Part shown: one piece after another, positions 1 to 7,239 of the stretch
Layout: every line of letters begins with the position of its first letter
Numbering within the stretch: position 1 is the first letter of the stretch
Assembly: GCA_900757185.1 (NCBI GenBank)
Contig: CAAEMX010000046.1
Span: forward strand, 1-17,671
Reading direction: 5' to 3'
Length of the DNA stretch: 17,671 nt
Source of the DNA: an uncultured Collinsella sp.
GTDB lineage: Bacteria > Actinomycetota > Coriobacteriia > Coriobacteriales > Coriobacteriaceae
Position numbers and translations under genes: made by a program
The notes under the pieces: model-generated
What the model saw: only the letters and a program-made list of their open reading frames with translations
Told to the model about the DNA's origin: nothing
Database searches by the model: none

Positions 1-1
1 C

Positions 2-214
2 GAGGGCTTCGCCGAGCCCGCGGACAGGCCGGCCCCGACAGAGGGGAGGCGCCGCGCGCTCGGGCGGCGCGCCAGGGAGATAGTGGACGAGATAGTCGAA
101 AGGCGCGGTCTCAAGAAGGAGGAACATCGGGACTTGCAGCGACGGACCTCGGGACGCTCTTACACCACGTCTGCGCGCGCCACCTCCGAAAGAGGCTCAG
201 AACGACTGTTTTAA
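2..214 (+). CDS. 3' end of an unidentified basic protein (partial)
   Basis: An open frame enters from the left edge and runs 70 codons to TAA at 212-214, directly before a strong terminator, which supports a real gene end. The visible tail is rich in Arg, Glu and Ser (a helical stretch around REIVDEIVERRGLKKEEHRD, then a low-complexity RRTSGRSYTTSARATSERGS end). I do not recognise the family. Codon use differs from the rest of the window: several AGG arginine codons and two ATA isoleucine codons occur in this short stretch, whereas the uxa genes downstream use CGC/CGT and ATC/ATT. That could mean a recently acquired or poorly expressed gene. No catalytic motif or membrane segment is visible, and function cannot be assigned from the tail alone. 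Confidence 0.55.
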   Translation, partial: EGFAEPADRPAPTEGRRRALGRRAREIVDEIVERRGLKKEEHRDLQRRTSGRSYTTSARATSERGSERLF

Positions 215-256
215 GTGCCTCCGATGGCGTAAATCGCCATCGGAGGCACTTTTTTA
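213..256 (+). terminator. Strong intrinsic terminator after the upstream gene
   Basis: A perfect 16-bp inverted repeat (214-229 with 235-250, arm AGTGCCTCCGATGGCG) has a 5-nt loop and is followed by a run of five T (251-255). The flanking AA/TT extends the stem. It overlaps the TAA of the upstream gene and separates it from the uxa operon. Confidence 0.93.
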
Positions 257-440
257 TGCCGATCGGGCGCGATATGCGCATCAAATAGGGCGTCGAGGAC
301 GGTGCGCAGTACGCCCCGATGCTGAATATTCCCAAAAATGTACGCCGAGACATGACCCACCTGAGCAAAAACGCCCAGGTTCGGTGTTCGGGGACGTTAG
401 TCCATCCGCAATGCATGCGTGTCACGGCTCCAACAACCGT
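257..440. other. Intergenic stretch with no recognised feature
   Basis: Between the terminator and the first operator-like repeat I see no convincing gene on either strand. A minus-strand open frame covering 111-425 runs through the terminator and the upstream gene tail, has no Shine-Dalgarno sequence that I can see, and resembles no family. No tRNA-like or riboswitch-like fold was recognised. Confidence 0.5.
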
Positions 441-531
441 TGAACGGACAAAATCGACCGTTCACCCCATGGTGGTTAGGTGAACGTTCACCTTTTAAGT
501 CGCAATGAATTAGTATAGTGAACGTTCACCT
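441..531 (+). promoter_or_regulatory. uxaCBA promoter/operator region (three operator-like sites)
   Basis: Three related sites precede uxaC. Site 1 is an inverted repeat TGAACGG-N10-CCGTTCA (441-447/458-464; right half centred 459.5). Site 2 is a perfect 16-bp palindrome AGGTGAACGTTCACCT (478-493; centre 485.5). Site 3 has a perfect 12-bp core GTGAACGTTCAC (518-529; centre 523.5). Even-length palindromes with a central CG are typical of LacI-family operators; the regulator is not in the window. A plausible promoter lies between sites 2 and 3: TTCACC (487-492) as -35 with TAGTAT (511-516) as -10, spacer 18. That would put site 2 on the -35 and site 3 near the transcription start, an arrangement suited to repression. 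The promoter assignment is weaker than the operator assignment. Confidence 0.8.
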
Positions 532-583
532 AGAGGATAACGAGCGCATCGTGTGCCCGCTCCGCCAACAAAGGGGTTGTTTG

Positions 584-2011
584 ATGAAAAACTTCATGGA
601 CGATCAGGATTTCCTGCTGAGCACCAAAACCGGCGAGGAACTGTTCCACAACTTTGCCGAGGGTATGCCCATCGTTGACTACCACTGCCACATTTCTCCC
701 AAGGAGATCTGGGACGACAAGCGTTTTGAGAACATTACCGAGGTTTGGCTGGGCGGCGACCACTACAAGTGGCGCCTAATGCGTGCCAACGGCGTCGACG
801 AGCGCTTCATTACCGGCGATGCCCCTGCTCGCGAGAAGTTCCAGAAGTGGGCCGAGACCCTGGGCCGCTGCGTGGGCAACCCCGTCTTTGAGTGGAGCCA
901 CCTGGAGCTTAAGCGTTACTTTGGCTACGAGGGCGTCCTGAACGGCAAAACCGCTCAGGAGGTCTGGGACCTTGCCAACGCCAAGCTCGCCGAGGCCAGC
1001 TTTACCTGCCGCAACCTCATCAAGCAGTCCAACGTCCGCATGATCTGCACTACCGACGACCCCGCCGACAGCTTTGAGTGGCACAAGAAGATTGCCGCCG
1101 ACGACAGTTTTGACGTTCAGGTCGTTCCCGCCATACGCCCCGATGCCGCCCTGCGCATCGAGCGTGGCCAGGAGTTCGCCGACTACTGCAAGCATCTCTC
1201 CGAGGTTGCTGGCGTTGAGATCAGCGACTTCGAGGGCATGAAGGCTGCCATCTCCAAGCGCTACGACGTTGCCCACGAGCTGGGCTGCCGCGCTTCCGAC
1301 CACGCGCTCGACTACGTTATGTACGTTCCGGCTACCGCCGACGAAATCGAGACTATCTTTGCCAAGGGCCTTGCCGCCGAGCCGCTTACCGAGGACGAGG
1401 TCCTCAAGTACAAGACGGCCTTTATGCAGTTCGTCGCCGGCGAGTATGTCCGCCTTGGCTGGGCCATGCAGCTGCACTTTGGCTGCAAGCGTGACAACAA
1501 CCGCGCTATGTTCGCCAAGCTCGGTCCCGACACCGGCTACGACTGTATCTCCAACTACACGCCGTCCGACCAGCTGGCCGATTTCCTCAACTCCATCCAG
1601 GAGTCCACGGGTCTGCCCAAGACCATCCTGTACAGCCTGAACCCCATCGACAACACCATGATCGATACCGTGATAGGCTGCTTCCAGGAGGCTCCGACCG
1701 CCGGCAAGATCCAGAACGGCTCTGCCTGGTGGTTCAACGACAACGAGGTCGGTATGCGCGAGCAGCTCACGGCTCTGGCTAACGAGGGCGTGCTGGGCAA
1801 CTTTGTGGGCATGCTTACCGATTCCCGCTCCTTCCTGTCCTACCCGCGTCATGAGTACTTCCGTCGCGTGCTGTGCGGCGTGATCGGCGAGTGGGTCGAG
1901 CAGGGCAAGTATCCGGCCGACATGGAGCTGCTGGGAGCCATCGTGCGCGACATTAGCTACAACAACGCGGTCCGCTACTTTGGCTTTGACCTGGATACCG
2001 TCGAGGCCTAA
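584..2011 (+). CDS. uxaC: Uronate isomerase (glucuronate/galacturonate isomerase)
   Basis: Predicted cytoplasmic uronate isomerase of the amidohydrolase superfamily. It converts D-galacturonate to D-tagaturonate and D-glucuronate to D-fructuronate, the entry step of the isomerase pathway. At 475 aa it is close to the usual UxaC length of about 470. The N-terminus (MKNFMDDQDFLLSTKTGEEL) and the metal-binding-type DYHCH motif (H34, H36), followed by ISPKEIW, are characteristic; RLGWAMQLHFGC and TDSRSFLSYPRHEYFRR are further family-like blocks. I chose ATG 584 because AAGGGG (571-576) lies correctly upstream. The open frame extends back to a GTG at 518, but that codon sits inside operator site 3 and the extra 22 residues are not family-like. 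It is the first gene of a uxaC-uxaB-uxaA operon. Very confident of family; the preferred uronate is inferred from the uxaB/uxaA neighbours. Confidence 0.96.
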   Translation: MKNFMDDQDFLLSTKTGEELFHNFAEGMPIVDYHCHISPKEIWDDKRFENITEVWLGGDHYKWRLMRANGVDERFITGDAPAREKFQKWAETLGRCVGNPVFEWSHLELKRYFGYEGVLNGKTAQEVWDLANAKLAEASFTCRNLIKQSNVRMICTTDDPADSFEWHKKIAADDSFDVQVVPAIRPDAALRIERGQEFADYCKHLSEVAGVEISDFEGMKAAISKRYDVAHELGCRASDHALDYVMYVPATADEIETIFAKGLAAEPLTEDEVLKYKTAFMQFVAGEYVRLGWAMQLHFGCKRDNNRAMFAKLGPDTGYDCISNYTPSDQLADFLNSIQESTGLPKTILYSLNPIDNTMIDTVIGCFQEAPTAGKIQNGSAWWFNDNEVGMREQLTALANEGVLGNFVGMLTDSRSFLSYPRHEYFRRVLCGVIGEWVEQGKYPADMELLGAIVRDISYNNAVRYFGFDLDTVEA

Positions 2012-2035
2012 ACCCGCATCGAATCACACCGAACT

Positions 2036-2071
2036 CGGGAGCGCCGTTGCCACACGCGGCGCCCCCGTTTT
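2036..2071 (+). terminator. Weak intercistronic hairpin/attenuator between uxaC and uxaB
   Basis: An 11-bp stem (CGGGAGCGCCG at 2036-2046 with CGGCGCCCCCG at 2057-2067, one A-C mismatch) is followed by TTTT (2068-2071). The short T run makes it a partial terminator or an mRNA-stabilising hairpin at the end of uxaC rather than a full stop, since uxaB has no obvious promoter of its own. Confidence 0.5.
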
Positions 2072-2107
2072 GCCTGCACGCTAACAGCAATCTAAGGAGA
2101 GACATCG

Positions 2108-3622
2108 ATGGAGAACATCAGCTACGAGACGCTCGAGAAGATCGGCTACAAGGGCTACCTGCTGCCCAAGGACGCGCCCGAGAAGGTTCTGCAGTTTGGC
2201 GAGGGCAATTTCCTGCGCGCCTTCGTCGACCGCTTCTTTGACATGGGCAACGAGGCAACCGGCTGGAACGGCAAGGTTGTCATGGTCCAGCCCATCAGCG
2301 GTGCCTTTGGCTTTGCCGACGGCATTAACGCTCAGGATGACCTGTACACCGTGCTGGTGCGCGGCAAGGAGAGCGGCAACACGGTCGACGAGTCCCGTGT
2401 GATCAGCGCCTGCAGCCGCTGCCTCAATCCGTATCGCGAGGACGACTACCGCGCCATGATGGAGGTCGCCGTCTCCGACGATTTGGAGATTATCGTCTCC
2501 AACACCACCGAGGCCGGTATCGCCTACGATCCGTCCTGCAAGGCCGACGACATGCCGCCCGCGAGCTTCCCCGCCAAGCTTGCCCAGGTGCTCCACACCC
2601 GCTGGGCCGCCGGCAAGCCGGGCGTCATCGTGCTCGCCTGTGAGCTCATCGATCACAACGGCGAGGAGCTGCTGCGCATCATGAACCAGTACGTGAGCGA
2701 CTGGGGCTGGGAGGACGAGTTTGCGCAGTGGATGGCCAACGACTGCACCGTCTGCACCACGCTCGTCGACACTATCGTCCCCGGCCGTATCCGCGACCCC
2801 AAGGAGGCCGCTGCCGTGGCCGAGCGCCTAGGCTACGAGGATCCCTTCCTGGCCGTGCGCGAGCCCTTCCAGATGTGGGGTATCCAGGGCGATGAGTCGC
2901 TCAAGGAGCGTCTGCCCTTCGTGAAGGCCGGCCTGCCGGGCGTCTTTGTGACCCCCGATGTCACCCCGTACAAGAAGCGCAAGGTCCGCATCCTCAACGG
3001 CGCCCACACTGCCTTTGTTCCGGGTTCCTGGGTTGCCGGCTTTGACATCGTGCGCGATTGCATGCATGACGAGACCGTTCGCGGCTTCATGAACACCATG
3101 CTCTACGACGAGGTCATCCCGACGCTTGCCGCCGATCTTGATGTCGAGGACTGCAAGGCCTTTGCCGCCGCCGTCGAGAACCGCTTCGACAACCCGTTTA
3201 TCGACCACGCGCTGCTCTCCATTTGCCTCAACTCAACCGCCAAATGGCGTGCTCGCGACCTGCCCACGCTCAAGGACTATGTTGCCGAGACCGGCAACCT
3301 GCCCAAGTGCCTGGCGACGAGCCTCGCTACGCTCATTGCCTTCTATACGCAGGAGCTCGTTGCTCGCGAGGGCGATGGCCTGCACCTGCGCCGCGCCGAC
3401 GGCACCGAGTACACCGCTCAGGACGATGCCTTCGTGCTCGATTTCTACGCCGCCCACGCCGGTGCAGACGATGCCGAGCTGGTGCACGACGTGCTCAGCA
3501 ACGAGCAGATGTGGGGCGAGGACCTTACGCAGATCGCCGGCCTTGAGGAGTTTGTCGTCAACGCGCTTGCCGTTGTGCGCGCCGAGGGCGCCAAGCAGGC
3601 ATTTGCCAACGCCCAGGCCTAA
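2108..3622 (+). CDS. uxaB: Tagaturonate reductase (altronate oxidoreductase)
   Basis: NADH-dependent reductase of the polyol/mannitol dehydrogenase family, 504 aa, slightly longer than E. coli UxaB. It would reduce D-tagaturonate, the product of UxaC, to D-altronate. The N-terminal nucleotide-binding region carries VLQFGEGNFLRAFVDRF (around residues 27-43), and the C-terminal catalytic domain carries the family K-x4-N-x2-H signature in KVRILNGAH (K292, N297, H300), preceded by TPYKKRK. The start is supported by AAGGAGA (about 2095-2101) upstream of ATG 2108. It is second in the uxaCBA operon. Fructuronate reductase (UxuB) is a related alternative, but the directly following altronate dehydratase favours tagaturonate reductase. 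Confidence 0.93.
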   Translation: MENISYETLEKIGYKGYLLPKDAPEKVLQFGEGNFLRAFVDRFFDMGNEATGWNGKVVMVQPISGAFGFADGINAQDDLYTVLVRGKESGNTVDESRVISACSRCLNPYREDDYRAMMEVAVSDDLEIIVSNTTEAGIAYDPSCKADDMPPASFPAKLAQVLHTRWAAGKPGVIVLACELIDHNGEELLRIMNQYVSDWGWEDEFAQWMANDCTVCTTLVDTIVPGRIRDPKEAAAVAERLGYEDPFLAVREPFQMWGIQGDESLKERLPFVKAGLPGVFVTPDVTPYKKRKVRILNGAHTAFVPGSWVAGFDIVRDCMHDETVRGFMNTMLYDEVIPTLAADLDVEDCKAFAAAVENRFDNPFIDHALLSICLNSTAKWRARDLPTLKDYVAETGNLPKCLATSLATLIAFYTQELVAREGDGLHLRRADGTEYTAQDDAFVLDFYAAHAGADDAELVHDVLSNEQMWGEDLTQIAGLEEFVVNALAVVRAEGAKQAFANAQA

Positions 3623-3634
3623 ATCCTTCTGTGC

Positions 3635-3658
3635 GCCCGCCGGGCAACTGGCGGGGGC
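3635..3658 (+). other. Small GC-rich intercistronic hairpin between uxaB and uxaA
   Basis: CCCGCC (3636-3641) pairs with GGCGGG (3650-3655) across an 8-nt loop, with possible further pairing of flanking GC bases. There is no T run, so it is not a terminator by itself; it may modulate mRNA stability or coupling within the uxaCBA transcript. The uxaB-uxaA gap is 78 bp. Confidence 0.35.
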
Positions 3659-3700
3659 CCGCTGACTTCTGCTCAACCTGTAGGGTTAGGACCATTTGTA

Positions 3701-5185
3701 ATGAACACTATCCAGATCAATCCGGCCGATAACGTGATCGTCGCGCTGTCGCCGCTTGCCAAGGGCACCGCCGTCGCGGTTCCCGGGGTGGGCGAGGTCG
3801 TTGCCGCGGAGGATATTCCGCAGGGCCACAAGATGGCCGTGCGTGCCATTGCGGCGGGGGAGGACGTCGTCAAGTACGGTCTTCCTATCGGCCACGTGAC
3901 GGGCGACATCCAGCCCGGTCAGTGGCTTCATACGCATAACGTCAAGACCAACCTTTCGGGCGAGGTCGAGTACGCTTACAACCCGACGCATCCGGTCGTT
4001 GAGCCGGTTGAGCCCGAGACCTTTATGGGCTTCCGCCGCGCTGACGGCCGCGCCGCCACGCGCAACGAGCTGTGGATCATCCCCACGGTCGGCTGCGTCA
4101 ACGAGGTCGCACGTGCCATGTGCGAGCAGGCTCAGGATCTGGTCGAGGGCTCGCTGGAGGGCGTTTACTACTTCCCGCATCCCTTTGGCTGCTCACAGAC
4201 CGGTGCCGACCATGCCCAGACGCGCCGCTTGTTGGTGGCGCTCTCGCGTCACGCAAACGCTGCGGGTGTGCTGTTCCTGTCCCTCGGTTGCGAAAACTGC
4301 ACGCACCAGCAGGTACTCGACGAGCTCGGTGACTTCGATCGCGAGCGCGTTCGATTCCTCGCCTGCCAGGATGTAGCCGACGAGCAGGTCGAGGGTCACA
4401 AGATCCTGTCCGAGCTTGCCGACCTGGCCAAGCAGGCCAAGCGTGAGCCCATTCCTGCCTCCGAGCTGGTCATTGGCCTTAAGTGCGGCGGCTCTGACGG
4501 TCTTTCGGGCATTACCGCCAACCCCACGATCGGTCGCGTGAGCGATATGGTCGTCGCCCGCGGCGGCACGTCGGTGCTCACCGAGGTTCCCGAGATGTTT
4601 GGCGCGGAGAGCATTCTGCTCGATCGCTGTGAGAGCCAGGACGTCTTTAACGCAGCTGCCGACATGCTCAACGGCTTTAAGGACTACTTTATCAGCCACG
4701 GGGAGGTCGTCTATGAGAACCCGAGCCCCGGCAACAAGGACGGCGGCATTACCACGCTCGAGGACAAGAGCTGCGGCTGCGTGCAAAAGGGCGGATCTGC
4801 CCCCATCGTCGACGTGCTGCCGTATGCCGGTCAGGCTACCAAGCATGGCCTGAACATGCTGTGCGGCCCGGGTAACGACATGGTATCCACCACGGCCCTG
4901 ACGGCTGCCGGCTGCCACGTAATCCTGTTCTCGACCGGCCGCGGCACGCCGTTTGGCGCACCGGCGCCTACACTCAAGGTGTTCACCAACCAGCGTCTGT
5001 GCGACCACAAGGCCAACTGGATGGACTTTAACGCCGGCGTGGTCGCCACGGGCGAGCGTACGCTCGACGAGGCTGCCCACGACCTGTACCAGCTGGTGCT
5101 AGAGACGGCGAGCGGCAAGCTTACGAGTGCCGAGCGCCGCGGCTGTCACGAGATCAGCATCTGGAAGGACGGCGTCTGCCTGTAG
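3701..5185 (+). CDS. uxaA: Altronate dehydratase
   Basis: Altronate dehydratase (altronate hydrolase) of the UxaA/GarD family, 494 aa, the usual full length. It dehydrates D-altronate to 2-keto-3-deoxygluconate and is normally iron-dependent. An N-terminal SAF-type domain (roughly residues 10-90, ending in the HTHNVKTNLSGEVEY region) is followed by the large catalytic domain with HPFGCSQTGADHAQT, GCENCTHQQ and KCGGSDGLSGITANPTIG blocks; the conserved Cys and His residues of this family are visible there. The likely ribosome site is AGGGTTAGGA (3682-3691) before ATG 3701. It is the last gene of the uxaCBA operon and is followed by a terminator. The next enzymes, KDG kinase and KDPG aldolase, are not in the window. 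Confidence 0.95.
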   Translation: MNTIQINPADNVIVALSPLAKGTAVAVPGVGEVVAAEDIPQGHKMAVRAIAAGEDVVKYGLPIGHVTGDIQPGQWLHTHNVKTNLSGEVEYAYNPTHPVVEPVEPETFMGFRRADGRAATRNELWIIPTVGCVNEVARAMCEQAQDLVEGSLEGVYYFPHPFGCSQTGADHAQTRRLLVALSRHANAAGVLFLSLGCENCTHQQVLDELGDFDRERVRFLACQDVADEQVEGHKILSELADLAKQAKREPIPASELVIGLKCGGSDGLSGITANPTIGRVSDMVVARGGTSVLTEVPEMFGAESILLDRCESQDVFNAAADMLNGFKDYFISHGEVVYENPSPGNKDGGITTLEDKSCGCVQKGGSAPIVDVLPYAGQATKHGLNMLCGPGNDMVSTTALTAAGCHVILFSTGRGTPFGAPAPTLKVFTNQRLCDHKANWMDFNAGVVATGERTLDEAAHDLYQLVLETASGKLTSAERRGCHEISIWKDGVCL

Positions 5186-5217
5186 CGGTAAATGGGTTCG
5201 CATAGGGCGCTATTGAC

Positions 5218-5262
5218 CATGGCCCCGTCGGGAGTGTTCCCGGCGGGGCCATGTTTGTTCTG
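5218..5262 (+). terminator. Intrinsic terminator of the uxaCBA operon
   Basis: A 15-bp stem with one G-T wobble (CATGGCCCCGTCGGG at 5218-5232 with 5239-5253) and a 6-nt loop is followed by a U-rich tail (TTTGTTCTGT). It lies 32 bp after the uxaA stop and isolates the operon from the transporter gene. Confidence 0.82.
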
Positions 5263-5308
5263 TCTGTTCGGGCGTGTCTTTCTGAGGGTACGGGAGCGGC
5301 GAAAACAA

Positions 5309-5321
5309 TAAACGTTCACCT
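5309..5321 (+). promoter_or_regulatory. Distal operator-like site upstream of the transporter promoter
   Basis: TAAACGTTCACCT matches the right half and centre of the AGGTGAACGTTCACCT operator. Its centre (5313.5) is 120 bp upstream of the main palindrome (5433.5). A remote extra site of this kind could support DNA looping by a tetrameric LacI-type regulator; only this promoter in the window has one. Function is inferred. Confidence 0.55.
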
Positions 5322-5390
5322 AATCGACCTCAAATTTAAACCCACTCAATACCCATGTAATCGTGATTTTTTTCAAGTCAGATGTCCGTT

Positions 5391-5480
5391 TAACGGCAAA
5401 AAACGACCGTTCAAGGATAATATAGAAGTGAACGTTCACCTATCATACGCAATCGCGCATAATCTAGCTAAACGTTCACC
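5391..5480 (+). promoter_or_regulatory. Transporter promoter/operator region (three operator-like sites)
   Basis: The arrangement repeats that of uxaC. Site 1 is AACGG-N10-CCGTTCA (5392-5396/5407-5413; right half centred 5408.5), 19 of 22 positions identical to the uxaC element. Site 2 is the 12-bp palindrome GTGAACGTTCAC (5428-5439; centre 5433.5). Site 3 is TAAACGTTCACC (5469-5480; centre 5473.5). A promoter fits between sites 2 and 3: TTCACC (5435-5440), spacer 17, CATAAT (5458-5463; 5 of 6 to TATAAT). As at uxaC, site 2 covers the -35 and site 3 falls near the start of transcription. The region is conspicuously AT-rich compared with the genes around it. Confidence 0.8.
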
Positions 5481-5524
5481 CTACGAGTGGGCGATATGCA
5501 GACAGACATCGGTATGGACTCCAA

Positions 5525-5541
5525 TGTCTTGTTACAAGACA
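5525..5541. promoter_or_regulatory. 17-bp perfect dyad in the transporter mRNA leader
   Basis: TGTCTTGT-T-ACAAGACA is a perfect 8+1+8 palindrome, nine bases upstream of the transporter Shine-Dalgarno sequence (AGAGAGGGAG, 5551-5560). It does not resemble the GAACGTTC operators, so it may bind a different regulator. The single-base centre makes it a poor RNA hairpin. No such site was noticed at the other two regulated promoters. Confidence 0.4.
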
Positions 5542-5564
5542 ATCGAGAAAAGAGAGGGAGCTCG

Positions 5565-7124
5565 ATGACTAACAAGATCGGTAAAAAGCGCAAGATCACA
5601 TTCTGGACGCGCTTGGGCTTTGGTATGGGCGGCATGCTCAACTCCGGTGCCCTGAGCTTTACGCACAGCTACATGGTGCTGTTCCTGTCCACGGAGTGCG
5701 GTCTGTCCGCAGGCGAGGCTGCGCTGATCAGCTCGTTCGCCATCTATCTCAACGCCATTCTGTGCCCGCTCATGGGCTTTGTGGCCGATAACTTCTACGC
5801 TACTAAGATCGGCCGCATCTTTGGCCGCCGCCGTTTCTGGATCTTGCTGGCTATCCCGATGATGGTCGCCGAGCCGCTCATCTTTGTGGCTACGCCGTTT
5901 GGTTTCCCGTACTACTTTGTGTTGTACCTGATCTACAACGTCGCGTACACGTTCTGCACCGCCAACCTGTCGCCGCTTACCATCGAGATGACCGATGACT
6001 TCAAGGAGCGTACGTACCTCACCGGCTACAAGCACCTCTTTGGTAACGCCGCCGGCTTCCTGATGGCAGCACTCGTCGGCTTTGGCTTTGGCACCTTCGG
6101 CGAGACCAACCCGTTCAGCTACTTCATTATTGCTACGATTAACGCTTCGGTCATGGCAATCTCGCTGCTGTGCGTGTACCTGTCCACGTGGGAGCACACC
6201 CCCGAGGAGGTCGCTCAGGAGAAGATCGAGAGCGTCGGCGAGGGTATCAAGAAGTTCTTCATCGACGTTGTCTCCACCTTCCGCAACAAGTCCTTCCGCA
6301 AGGTCCTGTATGCACAGGTCTCCACGAAGCTCGCTGCTGCCTGCTGGTCTGCCTGCCTGTCCTTCTTCATCGTCTACTGTCTGCAGATTCCTAAGTCCTA
6401 CGAGTCCGTGATGGAGATGCCCGGCAAGGTCGTCGCTATCGTCTGCACCGCTATCTGGGTCGCCCTCATGGCCAAGAAGGGCTTCCACAAGTCTTGGTAC
6501 CTGGCCAACGTCGGTTGCGCTGCGTGCATCATCGCCTACAACTACTTCGCCTTTGGTCAGATCAGCGGCACCTCCACGGTCGCCATCGCCATGATCGCCT
6601 ACCCCATCATCTTCGCCATCTGGAAGTTCTTCTACGTTGGCTTCCAGTATCTGCCCGATGTTCTGCTCAACTACATCCCCGATGTCGATGAGCTCATCAC
6701 CCTGCGTCGTCGCGAGGGCATCTACAGCTCCGCACAGCAGCTCTGCCAGCAGATTGCCCAGGCTGTTGCCGTCAACGTATGGGCTATCGTCCTTGCTGCC
6801 TCCGGCTTCATTCAGACCGCCGGCAACAGCGACGCCGTGACCCAGCCCGCCACCGTGCCTCTGTACATCTGCGGCTACATGCTCATCGGCTGCGCCGGCT
6901 TCTTCCTGCTCGCGGCCGTCCTTGCCCGCGGCATCAAGATTGACAAGGAGCAGTGCGACATCCTTTGCGACGAGATCCACCGTGTCAAGGAGGGTGGCAA
7001 GATGGCCGACGTCAAGCCCGAGGTCAAGGCGCTTTGCGAGGAGCTCTCCGGCTTTAAGTACGAGGACTGCTTTGCCCACAACAATGTTGGCTTCCAGGAC
7101 GGCAGCGTAATTCCCGCCGAGTAG
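5565..7124 (+). CDS. GPH-family (MFS) sugar/uronide:cation symporter
   Basis: Integral membrane transporter of 519 aa with about twelve hydrophobic segments, of the glycoside-pentoside-hexuronide:cation symporter family (MFS_2 type). After TM2 the GPH signature region appears as ADN...KIGRIFGRRRFWIL (D75; G83-W92), matching the family D-x(n)-RWGKRRPW pattern. A hydrophilic C-terminal tail of about 60 residues (from DKEQCDILCDEIHRVKEGG on) follows the last membrane segment. I chose ATG 5565 because it has AGAGAGGGAG just upstream; the frame opens earlier at 5487, but that 26-residue extension is hydrophilic and translates through the leader dyad. It has its own regulated promoter with the same operators as uxaCBA, and its own terminator. 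The substrate is inferred to be galacturonate, unsaturated uronides or short pectin oligosaccharides; no specificity motif was seen. Confidence 0.92.
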   Translation: MTNKIGKKRKITFWTRLGFGMGGMLNSGALSFTHSYMVLFLSTECGLSAGEAALISSFAIYLNAILCPLMGFVADNFYATKIGRIFGRRRFWILLAIPMMVAEPLIFVATPFGFPYYFVLYLIYNVAYTFCTANLSPLTIEMTDDFKERTYLTGYKHLFGNAAGFLMAALVGFGFGTFGETNPFSYFIIATINASVMAISLLCVYLSTWEHTPEEVAQEKIESVGEGIKKFFIDVVSTFRNKSFRKVLYAQVSTKLAAACWSACLSFFIVYCLQIPKSYESVMEMPGKVVAIVCTAIWVALMAKKGFHKSWYLANVGCAACIIAYNYFAFGQISGTSTVAIAMIAYPIIFAIWKFFYVGFQYLPDVLLNYIPDVDELITLRRREGIYSSAQQLCQQIAQAVAVNVWAIVLAASGFIQTAGNSDAVTQPATVPLYICGYMLIGCAGFFLLAAVLARGIKIDKEQCDILCDEIHRVKEGGKMADVKPEVKALCEELSGFKYEDCFAHNNVGFQDGSVIPAE

Positions 7125-7147
7125 GGCAGGCGCATCGTCCAAACCAC

Positions 7148-7192
7148 AGGGCCGTGCCACCGGAGATCCACCGGCGGGTACGGCCCTTTTTT
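7148..7192 (+). terminator. Intrinsic terminator of the transporter gene
   Basis: AGGGCCGT (7148-7155) pairs with ACGGCCCT (7180-7187); the inner CCGG/CCGG pairs extend the structure. Six T (7187-7192) follow. It lies 24 bp after the transporter stop and only 48 bp before the GH28 start, so the GH28 gene depends on read-through or on a promoter I cannot recognise. Confidence 0.87.
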
Positions 7193-7239
7193 AAAAACGA
7201 GTAGTATGAACTTCTGATTACATTTGAGGGAGAGACCCA

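Noticed and set aside
111..425. Minus-strand 104-codon open frame
   Set aside because: It crosses the strong terminator and the tail of the upstream gene, has no visible ribosome site, and looks like no known family.
518..583. N-terminal extension of uxaC from a GTG at 518
   Set aside because: The codon lies inside operator site 3 at the predicted transcription start, there is no ribosome site for it, and the 22 extra residues do not resemble UxaC. ATG 584 has AAGGGG upstream.
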